Virus record (IMG/VR): IMGVR_UViG_3300044984_001645
Location: 1 to 60,790 of that record
From: a virus
Length of the DNA: 60,790 bases
Reading direction: 5' to 3' (one strand)
The position numbers and the translations under genes were made by a program. Below, piece by piece: positions 51,271-57,005 of the stretch; within the stretch, counting starts at the first letter, position 1; every line of letters starts with the position of its first letter. A model generated the notes under the pieces. It saw only the letters and a program-made list of their open reading frames with translations, was not told the origin of the DNA and searched no databases.

Positions 51271-51615
51271 TTATTGAGGTGAGCCGAGCGAGATAATCAT
51301 CTGCCCGTCATCTTGCCAGTTGATAGCGATAACGATACCGCACTTCTCAGCAACGCTGAGGGCACGATTACGGTACTTCATCTTCTCTGCCTGAACCTTG
51401 TCCTGTGGCGCTGTGAGGTTCACAGTCGCTTCTGACCAGTAGAAGGCATCGCCCTCAACTGTTGGGTCAAGTGAGAGAATATCAGTCGCTAGGACTGGGT
51501 TCTCATAGGGGGGCTTGCCTCGCTTGACGAGATTAGCCTTTATGCTATTTAGGTTCACCTTTTTATTGGTGCTGGTTGTCGGTTCCGCTTTGCGGTCACC
51601 TGTGCTTGTTGCCAT
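51271..51615 (-). CDS. Cassette protein 2, paralogue of cassette protein 1
   Basis: 114 aa, ATG 51615 exactly 6 bases after the -10, no Shine-Dalgarno: a leaderless gene. After a polar, Thr/Ser-rich N-terminus come KKVNLNSIKANLVKRGKPPY and the same middle and end as cassette protein 1 (WSEATVNL, YRNRALSVAEKCGIVIAINW, GQMIISLG). Codon use is more GC-rich than in the accessory run. Function unknown. Confidence 0.78.
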   Translation of the reverse strand: MATSTGDRKAEPTTSTNKKVNLNSIKANLVKRGKPPYENPVLATDILSLDPTVEGDAFYWSEATVNLTAPQDKVQAEKMKYRNRALSVAEKCGIVIAINWQDDGQMIISLGSPQ

Positions 51616-51621
51616 ATAGAT

Positions 51622-51660
51622 ATAATACTGATGCCTTCCGAATATGTATTCAATATGGGA
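51622..51660 (-). promoter_or_regulatory. Cassette promoter P2
   Basis: - strand: GAATACATATTC dyad (51651-51640), then GGAAGGCATCAG and -10 TATTAT (51627-51622). The ATG follows after 6 bases. Confidence 0.8.
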
Positions 51661-51680
51661 ATATATTAGACCCAGTTTGG

Positions 51681-51718
51681 CTGGTGCTTAAGTGAGCTGA
51701 AGCTCCCCCGCACACCAG
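51681..51718 (-). repeat. Cassette hairpin H3
   Basis: Outer arms CTGGTG / CACCAG, inner GAGCT-GA-AGCTC. 30 bases upstream of the P2 dyad. Confidence 0.7.
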
Positions 51719-51790
51719 ACATTTCCGGGATCATGAGACCATGTACTCAATTTCGTCATAAAGGCTTTCCATGTAGGAGTGGTGTTAGGC

Positions 51791-51826
51791 AAAAAAAAAG
51801 GAGGAGGTCTTGCGACCCCCTCCCTT
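51791..51826 (-). terminator. Terminator of cassette 3
   Basis: - strand GGAGGGGGTC, GCAA, GACCTCCTCC then T9. Confidence 0.88.
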
Positions 51827-51839
51827 TCGGAGTGTGTGC

Positions 51840-52235
51840 CTAGGCTATGGCTAGGAACTCAACGATTGCCTGTGAGTAAAGGTGACCCTCTACCTTCATG
51901 TGTTCGCCTAGCAATGCTTCGGCATCTCTCACTGCTGGTAGCAATGTCTCCTGAATGGTGAACAATGTCTCGTAGTAGGTAGCCTTCGTGACTGTCTCGC
52001 TATCGTCACGGGTCACTGTCGTGATGACCGTCTGAGTAGCGTCTAGGAGTGTGTCTCCTACTGTTCGGGCTTGTTCTAGGAAGAACATATAATTGTCTCC
52101 TGAGTCGTGGTCAGATTGAATCATGACCTTAATGAATGCCTTAGTGAATATCTCCACGAAGGTGTTGAGTGTGCTAGAGAACACATTCAGACTAAGTATC
52201 TGAACTGGCTCGCAGGGTTCAAGTAGTGGTTCCAA
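51840..52235 (-). CDS. Cassette protein 3
   Basis: 131 aa from TTG 52235, placed 5 bases after GGAAAGG as in the other SD-led cassettes; an upstream in-frame ATG at 52277 would overlap the leader mini-ORF. Acidic, largely helical (FTKAFIKVMIQSD, QTVITTVTRDDSETVTK). No family recognised. It has its own promoter, mini-ORF and terminator. Confidence 0.65.
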   Translation of the reverse strand: MEPLLEPCEPVQILSLNVFSSTLNTFVEIFTKAFIKVMIQSDHDSGDNYMFFLEQARTVGDTLLDATQTVITTVTRDDSETVTKATYYETLFTIQETLLPAVRDAEALLGEHMKVEGHLYSQAIVEFLAIA

Positions 52236-52255
52236 TGTTACCTTTCCGCAGTTCG

Positions 52256-52273
52256 TTAGTTCACTGCTTCCAT
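52256..52273 (-). CDS. Leader mini-ORF of cassette 3 (MEAVN)
   Basis: ATG at 52273, 6 bases after the -10, then GAA GCA GTG AAC TAA. It occupies the place of the M-x-V-x-P-K mini-ORFs in cassettes 4, 5 and 7. It would be translated from the 5' end of the message; a product has not been shown. Confidence 0.45.
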   Translation of the reverse strand: MEAVN

Positions 52274-52279
52274 ACATAC

Positions 52280-52316
52280 ATAATACATATGCCTTTAGAA
52301 TATGTATTTAATTTGG
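52280..52316 (-). promoter_or_regulatory. Cassette promoter P3
   Basis: - strand AAATACATATTC dyad (52309-52298) and -10 TATTAT (52285-52280). Confidence 0.8.
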
Positions 52317-52337
52317 GAATATATCCATACGCTGTTC

Positions 52338-52379
52338 GTTTGGTGTGAAAGGGGACTTAAGATCCCCTGCACTCCAACG
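52338..52379 (-). repeat. Cassette hairpin H4
   Basis: TTGGTGTG / CACTCCAA with CGT/ACG flanks, inner AGGGGA-CTTAAGA-TCCCCT. 29 bases upstream of the P3 dyad. Confidence 0.7.
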
Positions 52380-52390
52380 ATTTCATAGGC

Positions 52391-52424
52391 AAAGAAAAAG
52401 GGCAGGTACCGAAGTACCTGCCCT
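52391..52424 (-). terminator. Terminator of cassette 4
   Basis: - strand GGGCAGGTAC, TTCG, GTACCTGCCC then TTTTTC; perfect 10-base stem, same sequence as the terminator of cassette 5. Confidence 0.92.
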
Positions 52425-52438
52425 CATCTTGGGGGTTG

Positions 52439-52744
52439 TTACAGATGACCGTAACGATGACCCTTCTCACGCTCGGGTTCATTGTAATGACGGACTGGCA
52501 AGATAACCCGAGGCTCATTCTTATGTTCAGTATGACCCTCAAGGCATTGCTGGCACTCACACACGATTGTGTAGCGTGTGTACATCTCCAACTGGCGGAG
52601 TGTGAAGTATGTCTGGTCTTCAAAGTCCTTCCAGCCGAGTATCTTCATGATACGCAAGGCATGGCTAAGTCCCCTCTTATCTATGACACGCATTTGCCAG
52701 TAGGTATCCCAACCATCGGGCAATTGCTGATACATCATTCTCAT
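52439..52744 (-). CDS. Cassette protein 4
   Basis: 101 aa from ATG 52744, RBS GAAAGG with 5-base spacing, 20 bases after the mini-ORF stop. Aromatic and basic, with a CECQQC pair that may bind metal and an ending HYNEPEREKGHRYGH. An HVIDKRGL-like start suggests an alpha/beta fold. No family recognised. Confidence 0.65.
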   Translation of the reverse strand: MRMMYQQLPDGWDTYWQMRVIDKRGLSHALRIMKILGWKDFEDQTYFTLRQLEMYTRYTIVCECQQCLEGHTEHKNEPRVILPVRHYNEPEREKGHRYGHL

Positions 52745-52763
52745 GTGTTCCTTTCATTGTGGG

Positions 52764-52784
52764 CTACTTGGGTTTCACCCTCAC
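52764..52784 (-). CDS. Leader mini-ORF of cassette 4 (MRVKPK)
   Basis: GTG at 52784, 7 bases after the -10, then AGG GTG AAA CCC AAG TAG. Shares V-x-P-K with cassettes 5 and 7. Confidence 0.5.
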   Translation of the reverse strand: MRVKPK

Positions 52785-52791
52785 TAACAAT

Positions 52792-52830
52792 ATAATACCC
52801 ATGCCTTTGGAATATGTATTCAATATGAGA
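52792..52830 (-). promoter_or_regulatory. Cassette promoter P4
   Basis: - strand GAATACATATTC dyad (52821-52810) and -10 TATTAT (52797-52792). Confidence 0.82.
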
Positions 52831-52848
52831 GTATCCCTACACCGTGTT

Positions 52849-52891
52849 CGTTTGGTGTAAAAGGGGGCTAAACCCCCCTCGTGCACCAACG
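52849..52891 (-). repeat. Cassette hairpin H5
   Basis: CGTTTGGTGT / TGCACCAACG around AGGGGG-CTAAAC-CCCCCT region. 28 bases upstream of the P4 dyad. Confidence 0.7.
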
Positions 52892-52904
52892 AAATCAGGG
52901 CAAA

Positions 52905-52934
52905 CAAAAAGGGCAGGTACCGAAGTACCTGCCC
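52905..52934 (-). terminator. Terminator of cassette 5
   Basis: Same 24-base hairpin as at 52400-52423 plus five T; perfect stem. Confidence 0.92.
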
Positions 52935-52948
52935 TGATTGCTGGGGGT

Positions 52949-53164
52949 CTAACCGTAGATTTCTTCAATCAACGAATCGTATGTGTTGTTTGCGATGAGA
53001 ATGTATGTCTCAAACAGTACCCAGTGAGTCTGGTTCTTCATCGCCTCAAGGAACTTGAAGAACAACTCTTCATAGTCCCCGATGGCTAGGGTGCTCTGGA
53101 GAGTTGTAAGAAGTTCTGTGTACCTCTTATCGACTTGTTCTTTCATGTCTGTCGTTATTTCCAT
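52949..53164 (-). CDS. Cassette protein 5
   Basis: 71 aa from ATG 53164 (RBS GAAAGG, 5-base spacing). Helical, with LLTTLQSTLAIGDYEELFFKF and a Trp-centred hydrophobic region. No family recognised. Confidence 0.65.
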   Translation of the reverse strand: MEITTDMKEQVDKRYTELLTTLQSTLAIGDYEELFFKFLEAMKNQTHWVLFETYILIANNTYDSLIEEIYG

Positions 53165-53181
53165 TATTACCTTTCGGATAG

Positions 53182-53202
53182 TTACTTGGGTTTCACTACC
53201 AC
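53182..53202 (-). CDS. Leader mini-ORF of cassette 5 (MVVKPK)
   Basis: GTG at 53202, 6 bases after the -10, then GTA GTG AAA CCC AAG TAA. An ATG one base upstream (ATG TGG TAG) is an out-of-frame alternative. Confidence 0.5.
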   Translation of the reverse strand: MVVKPK

Positions 53203-53208
53203 ATCTAT

Positions 53209-53245
53209 ATCATACTGATGGCTTTAGAATATGTATTCAATTTGA
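53209..53245 (-). promoter_or_regulatory. Cassette promoter P5
   Basis: - strand GAATACATATTC dyad (53238-53227) and -10 TATGAT (53214-53209). Confidence 0.82.
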
Positions 53246-53266
53246 GAATATACCCATATCATGTTC

Positions 53267-53308
53267 GTTTGGTGTGAAAGGGCTTAAGCTCACCCTCGCA
53301 CTCCAACG
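53267..53308 (-). repeat. Cassette hairpin H6
   Basis: Outer arms as H4 (TTGGTGTG / CACTCCAA), inner AGGG / CCCT with CTTAAG between. 29 bases upstream of the P5 dyad. Confidence 0.65.
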
Positions 53309-53331
53309 ATTTCAGCTTCATAAATAAAGGC

Positions 53332-53362
53332 AAAAAAAAAGAGCCAGCCCGAAGGCTGACTC
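53332..53362 (-). terminator. Terminator of cassette 6
   Basis: - strand GAGTCAGCC, TTCG, GGCTGGCTC (one mismatch) then T9. Confidence 0.88.
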
Positions 53363-53383
53363 TCTTTCTTGGGGGGTGTGTGA

Positions 53384-53701
53384 CTACACGAACTCAGGGT
53401 ACATGTAGTGTTTGTCAGGGTAGCACTTGTAGGCACCGTTCATCTTGAACCGAGGGTACCAGCAGATGCCCCATGTCTGCGCCCACTTCTGTGCGAGGTT
53501 GTGGGCTTGCTGTGCATTGACACATGGGATAGTCAGGATGTGACTGTCTGAGGAGTCTCCCGTAGGCGATGACATCACTATGACTACATGAAACTCATGA
53601 GCCTCAATGTGGTTAGGTGTCCCAGCGTAAACGCTAGGTGGTTGTGTTGAGTAGGACATGGTGCCTTTCCAGCCCGTCAGTTGTTCGGGGCTTGCTTCCA
53701 T
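53384..53701 (-). CDS. Cassette protein 6 (mini-ORF fused in frame)
   Basis: 105 aa from the leaderless ATG 53701, or 91 aa from ATG 53659, which has GGAAAGG 5 bases upstream as in the SD-led cassettes. The first 14 codons align with the leader of cassette 7, but the TAA is CAA, so the mini-ORF runs into the gene. The main part has HEFHVVIVMSSPTGDSSDSH and a Trp/Tyr-rich end (WAQTWGICWYPRF). Function unknown. Confidence 0.68.
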   Translation of the reverse strand: MEASPEQLTGWKGTMSYSTQPPSVYAGTPNHIEAHEFHVVIVMSSPTGDSSDSHILTIPCVNAQQAHNLAQKWAQTWGICWYPRFKMNGAYKCYPDKHYMYPEFV

Positions 53702-53707
53702 GTCTAT

Positions 53708-53745
53708 ATAATACTGAAGGCTTAGATATATGTATTCAATGTGAG
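53708..53745 (-). promoter_or_regulatory. Cassette promoter P6
   Basis: - strand GAATACATATATC (53737-53725) and -10 TATTAT (53713-53708); ATG follows after 6 bases. Confidence 0.8.
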
Positions 53746-53764
53746 AATGTATAGACCCCTCACA

Positions 53765-53806
53765 CGCTGGAGTTAAAGAAAGCTTAAGCTTTCCAGTACT
53801 CCAGCG
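53765..53806 (-). repeat. Cassette hairpin H7
   Basis: CGCTGGAGT / ACTCCAGCG perfect, with the 16-base palindrome GAAAGCTTAAGCTTTC inside (53778-53793). 28 bases upstream of the P6 dyad. Confidence 0.8.
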
Positions 53807-53822
53807 TTTTCATTAGGGGCAC

Positions 53823-53849
53823 AAAAAAGGCACCCCCGAAGGGGTGCCC
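53823..53849 (-). terminator. Terminator of cassette 7
   Basis: - strand GGCACCCC, TTCG, GGGGTGCC then T6; perfect 8-base stem. Confidence 0.9.
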
Positions 53850-53862
53850 ATTTGTTTGCGTT

Positions 53863-54135
53863 CTATCTCTTTTCGTATTTGTCGGAGAAGTGAAGTCCAA
53901 GCCCTACGAATAAGCCTAACGAACCTACGCTACACACTACCCATAGGATAGCCGACCAGTTGGAAGTGGTGTCCATACCTTGAAGGTACCATGTAGGTGC
54001 TAGTGCACTTGTCGGAGCAAGTACCATACAGATAGTGCTCATCAAGCCTAACTCTGTGAAGGAAAGGAATAAGGCGACTAGGGCAGTTCCTAGAACGAAG
54101 GCGGATATTACAGCGAGCACGATATATGTCATCAT
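53863..54135 (-). CDS. Cassette protein 7, membrane protein
   Basis: 90 aa from ATG 54135 (RBS GAAAGG, 5-base spacing). Three hydrophobic segments: IVLAVISAFVLGTALVALF, then STICMVLAPTSALAP and ILWVVCSVGSLGLFVGLGL. Charged residues lie at the C-terminus (SDKYEKR). A membrane protein acting on the host envelope, such as superinfection exclusion or a holin-like product, is conceivable. Confidence 0.7.
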   Translation of the reverse strand: MMTYIVLAVISAFVLGTALVALFLSFTELGLMSTICMVLAPTSALAPTWYLQGMDTTSNWSAILWVVCSVGSLGLFVGLGLHFSDKYEKR

Positions 54136-54154
54136 GATTGCCTTTCTACGAAAG

Positions 54155-54175
54155 TTACTTGGGGTTCACTTCCAT
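54155..54175 (-). CDS. Leader mini-ORF of cassette 7 (MEVNPK)
   Basis: ATG at 54175, 6 bases after the -10, then GAA GTG AAC CCC AAG TAA. Confidence 0.5.
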   Translation of the reverse strand: MEVNPK

Positions 54176-54181
54176 ATCTAT

Positions 54182-54220
54182 ATAGTACCTATGGCTTGAA
54201 TATATGTATTCAATAAATGA
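54182..54220 (-). promoter_or_regulatory. Cassette promoter P7
   Basis: - strand GAATACATATATTC (54211-54198) and -10 TACTAT (54187-54182). Confidence 0.8.
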
Positions 54221-54240
54221 AATATATGAGTCCCTACACT

Positions 54241-54278
54241 GCGGGCGTAAAGCGTAAGCTTAAGCTGTGCACACCCGC
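54241..54278 (-). repeat. Cassette hairpin H8
   Basis: GCGGGCGT / ACACCCGC (one mismatch) around the palindrome AGCTTAAGCT. 30 bases upstream of the P7 dyad; it marks the right end of the array. Confidence 0.7.
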
Positions 54279-54353
54279 CATTGACTCACCAAACAGAGGA
54301 AAACGAAAAACAAAAAAAAGACGCAGTAGCATGCTACGAATATATACTCAAAT

Positions 54354-54403
54354 TTTCTAAAAAACGGGGTCGGCTGCAAGTGCCGGGTTTTGGTTTAGAA
54401 AAC
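54354..54403. terminator. Large hairpin, probable terminator beyond tRNA-Asn
   Basis: On the - strand TTTTCTAAA, then AAAAC, GGC-loop-GCC, GTTTT and TTTAGAAAA: nested arms giving a long hairpin with T-tracts on both strands. It would end the leftward transcript from tRNA-Asn. Confidence 0.6.
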
Positions 54404-54451
54404 GGGGGAGATGGGGGTTGAATGGGGATTGCTGCTAGAGCGGAGCTGCTG

Positions 54452-54524
54452 CTCCCAGAGTAGGGCTTGAACCTACGACACACGGATTAACAGTCCGTTG
54501 CTCTGCCAACTGAGCTATCTGGGA
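54452..54524 (-). tRNA. tRNA-Asn (anticodon GUU)
   Basis: 73 bases. Acceptor TCCCAGA/TCTGGGA, D-arm AGCTCAGTTGGCAGAGC, anticodon stem ACGGA/TCCGT with loop CTGTTAA (anticodon GTT), T-arm GTAGGTTCAAGCCCTAC, discriminator G. No encoded CCA. Its higher GC differs from tRNA-Arg. Confidence 0.95.
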
Positions 54525-54564
54525 TAGAAGTATTATCTAAAGTTTGGGGGATAAAGTTCGGAAC

Positions 54565-55335
54565 TCAATTTGTATTCACTTCTACATTTATCTTCAGAAT
54601 CTTATTGGAGGAATGTTGAGCTACATTGTCTTGTCCTATGTTAGTGATTTCATAACCTAGAGACTCAACATAGGAGAGCAGCTCTTGTCTCCGGGGTTCA
54701 AACCATTCCTTGTTCGCCCACGCTTCAAAGAGAATAGGTGGGAACCCATTTCGCTCAATAGTATTTTTTGCACCCACGAGAACTGCGAGTTCCAATCCTT
54801 CTACATCGATTTTGATGAGCTTGATATCGTTCATTTCAAGTGAGTCCAATGTTTGAACACTAATTAATTCCGTGTTACCACCGGTGGTGCACTCATAGTC
54901 GTTCTGGCGCACCTCGTCATCAAGGCTAAAGGCTCCAATATTCAATTCTGTGGAATAGTCCGGTAACTGAATATAAAATGAATCTGGCTCGTATGACAAG
55001 CCGAAGTTCTTGGCGAACACATTGTCACACCTGTTAAGCAAGATGTTGGAGCAAAGCTGATAAAACACAATTCTTTGCGGTTCAAAGGCGTGGAATGTAA
55101 AGTGGGGGTATCTCTTTGCCAATGGCACACAAAAGCTGCCTACATTTGATCCAATGTCTAATACATTACCAATCTGGTTGATCCTCGCATAATGGTCTAA
55201 AAACATTGAGGCAATATAGAGAACATGTGGTTCATGCCCAAGTTGACTCTTTAAAGCATCTGAAACAATATCATCCTTGTCAAAGAGGAAGAAGCGACAA
55301 TCGCCTCCGTCATATACTGAAGATGATGGGATCAT
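54565..55335 (-). CDS. FkbM-family methyltransferase
   Basis: 256 aa with RBS GAAAGG. SAM motif I is VLDIGSNVGSFCVPLA, followed by FHAFEPQ (motif II), VQTLDSL, and IKLIKIDVEGLELAVLVGA, which is the FkbM signature, then PPILFEAW. These enzymes O-methylate sugars or small molecules. It sits next to a 2OG oxygenase, suggesting joint modification of a glycan or nucleotide. Confidence 0.88.
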   Translation of the reverse strand: MIPSSSVYDGGDCRFFLFDKDDIVSDALKSQLGHEPHVLYIASMFLDHYARINQIGNVLDIGSNVGSFCVPLAKRYPHFTFHAFEPQRIVFYQLCSNILLNRCDNVFAKNFGLSYEPDSFYIQLPDYSTELNIGAFSLDDEVRQNDYECTTGGNTELISVQTLDSLEMNDIKLIKIDVEGLELAVLVGAKNTIERNGFPPILFEAWANKEWFEPRRQELLSYVESLGYEITNIGQDNVAQHSSNKILKINVEVNTN

Positions 55336-55346
55336 AAAGACCTTTC

Positions 55347-55565
55347 TTATTCATTATCTCTATTATACCAATGCGATTCACGATATCTCTTCGTGCCGTT
55401 GATATTTGATATTGTTTGCGCAATCTTGCGATGCCGGCGATTCCGTGACCACAAGCTATTGCTAAACCATGAGGAAACAGCCACATACCCGGCATAACCC
55501 ATGCACAATACTGCAAACCACCTTGTTATCAGTACATAGTATCTTTCGGGTGCCACCTTGGTCAT
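55347..55565 (-). CDS. Small membrane protein
   Basis: 72 aa; ATG 55565 overlaps the stop of the oxygenase gene, with RBS GAGGG. One membrane helix near residues 9-32 (YVLITRWFAVLCMGYAGYVA), then a basic tail (NRRHRK). Unknown function. Confidence 0.6.
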   Translation of the reverse strand: MTKVAPERYYVLITRWFAVLCMGYAGYVAVSSWFSNSLWSRNRRHRKIAQTISNINGTKRYRESHWYNRDNE

Positions 55566-56125
55566 GCCGGTCCCTCATCTGGGAGGAAGTTTATGTTTAT
55601 TGCAAATCTAAAAGGACTCAATACCGGATTACTTCCCGCATGGAGGATCTGTCCATCAAACACAACCGCCGTTCCCTTTTTGGGGTCTACTTCTTTTATA
55701 ACATTTAGGTCATCATCATAGAAGTATGTAGGACCGTCTGAGTCGTTCACATAGTACAGACAGACAAGGTGTGGAACCAAACTGCCATCCTCTAGTTTTA
55801 AATCAGTGTGTGGTGTCTGAGGGCTGCACCGAGATGGGTTTGGCATCGTGACATTGACCTTTGCTCGATACAACCGGATGTCTCCATGCTTATCCTGAAT
55901 AGAATTGATTATTGGCAATACAACAGGAAGATTCGGGGACTGTTTTTCTTCCCCCATCATAAAGAGATGATTGGTTAGTTGTTTACCGGAAGAGGATGAG
56001 CTGCCAGTTTCTAATGGATCGTTATGAATATTTTGAAAACGGTAAGGGAATGCGTTGCTAGAGACAAACTCTTCAATTAGGTTTTGATCCTTAAGTGGTA
56101 TGAAGTTTTCAAAAATATCTATCAT
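55562..56125 (-). CDS. 2-oxoglutarate/Fe(II)-dependent oxygenase
   Basis: 187 aa. The iron triad is visible: H106 and D108 (HTDLK) and H162 (ILHAG), with R173 (SPFRFAININF) for 2-oxoglutarate. The GTAVVFDGQ strand and CLYYVNDSDGPTYF are typical of prolyl-4-hydroxylase-like phage enzymes. Substrates could be proteins, sugars or bases. Clustered with FkbM. Confidence 0.85.
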   Translation of the reverse strand: MIDIFENFIPLKDQNLIEEFVSSNAFPYRFQNIHNDPLETGSSSSSGKQLTNHLFMMGEEKQSPNLPVVLPIINSIQDKHGDIRLYRAKVNVTMPNPSRCSPQTPHTDLKLEDGSLVPHLVCLYYVNDSDGPTYFYDDDLNVIKEVDPKKGTAVVFDGQILHAGSNPVLSPFRFAININFLPDEGPA

Positions 56126-56277
56126 TAGTAACGCTGATTCCGCTCAAGCCTAGATATCTCGCATTCTTGATTGATGATGGTGGACATCATTCCTTCAACC
56201 TTTTCTTTTAGCTTCAGATTCTCTTCTTCAAACATGGCACATCTATCAATCCACCATTTAATTGTCACTCTGTCCAT
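56125..56277 (-). CDS. Small coiled-coil protein
   Basis: 50 aa from ATG 56277, with RBS GGAAAG overlapping the nuclease stop. FEEENLKLKEKVEGMMSTI is a heptad-type coiled coil. Its last base overlaps the start of the oxygenase. Unknown function. Confidence 0.55.
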   Translation of the reverse strand: MDRVTIKWWIDRCAMFEEENLKLKEKVEGMMSTIINQECEISRLERNQRY

Positions 56278-56284
56278 TTGAGGA

Positions 56285-56692
56285 TCACTTTCCACTCTTA
56301 ACTCTTCTTTTCTGGAGTAGGTCAAAGTCTTTAATCTTCGTTTCCCCCATGTACTCCCAAGCAAAGCCATCTTTAATTAGCTGTTCGTTAACAGAAGTCG
56401 GTTGGTCATCAATAAAGATCCATCCGAGAATTCTTCCGTACTTCTCAGTGGAGTCGGGTTTCTCTGTTCTGATAACAATCTTGGTTGCAGCTTTTAGGAT
56501 TTCATCCAATCTTTTCTTTGATTCAAGACCAAGAACTTTTTCACTCTTGTCTGTAGTTCTAGATTCCGGTGTGTCAATACCGGCAAGCCTAACTCTTTGG
56601 TAATAAGAGATATTGAACCCAAGATCAATATCAACATCGATGGTATCCCCATCAACTACTTTGTATAATTTTTTTACGACATATTCGTACAT
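56285..56692 (-). CDS. Staphylococcal-nuclease-like (thermonuclease) protein
   Basis: 135 aa from ATG 56692 (RBS AAAGGAAAA); an upstream ATG at 56707 adds five residues. KVVDGDTIDVDIDLGF, RVRLAGIDTPE and EKYGRILGWIFI correspond to the metal- and phosphate-binding motifs of SNase. A calcium-dependent nuclease that may degrade host DNA or RNA. A terminator lies just upstream. Confidence 0.88.
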   Translation of the reverse strand: MYEYVVKKLYKVVDGDTIDVDIDLGFNISYYQRVRLAGIDTPESRTTDKSEKVLGLESKKRLDEILKAATKIVIRTEKPDSTEKYGRILGWIFIDDQPTSVNEQLIKDGFAWEYMGETKIKDFDLLQKRRVKSGK

Positions 56693-56712
56693 ATATTTTC
56701 CTTTCAAATAGC

Positions 56713-56756
56713 AAAAACCCCGGCTATTTACTTTCGCAGGGATAGTTCCGGGGCTT
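56713..56756 (-). terminator. Terminator upstream of the nuclease gene
   Basis: - strand CCCCGG ... CCGGGG with inner CTAT/ATAG, then TTTTT; it ends the FmdB-like transcript. Confidence 0.75.
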
Positions 56757-56830
56757 TCATTGTACTATAACGGTCCCAAGGTAGCCTGCACTTGCGCAAC
56801 AGACACAAAGGGTGTCACATACATTATACA

Positions 56831-57004
56831 CTATCTGCTATTTTTGTAAAATCCACTTCCCTTTAATTGCATCAAAGGAGCTGAGTAGACTTGTTTTAAT
56901 TCCCCATTGCAGTATTCACAATGTGTCTTCTTTTGGTTTTCTTTTATTGAACGAATCTCTGTATAGAGATGATCATTCTCACACTTGTAATCGTAAATTG
57001 CCAT
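56831..57004 (-). CDS. FmdB-family zinc-ribbon protein
   Basis: 57 aa from ATG 57004. AIYDYKCENDH (FmdB opening, with His replacing the second Cys) and CEYCNGELKQVYSAP; the end KGSGFYKNSR matches the common FmdB tail. Coupled to the preceding gene. Role unknown; often regulatory. Confidence 0.75.
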   Translation of the reverse strand: MAIYDYKCENDHLYTEIRSIKENQKKTHCEYCNGELKQVYSAPLMQLKGSGFYKNSR

Positions 57005-57005
57005 G

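Noticed and set aside
50371-54278. A true integron or CRISPR array
   Set aside because: No integrase gene is present and the hairpins lack clear attC core sites; repeat spacing is irregular and units hold genes, not spacers. The integron comparison is kept only as a hypothesis.
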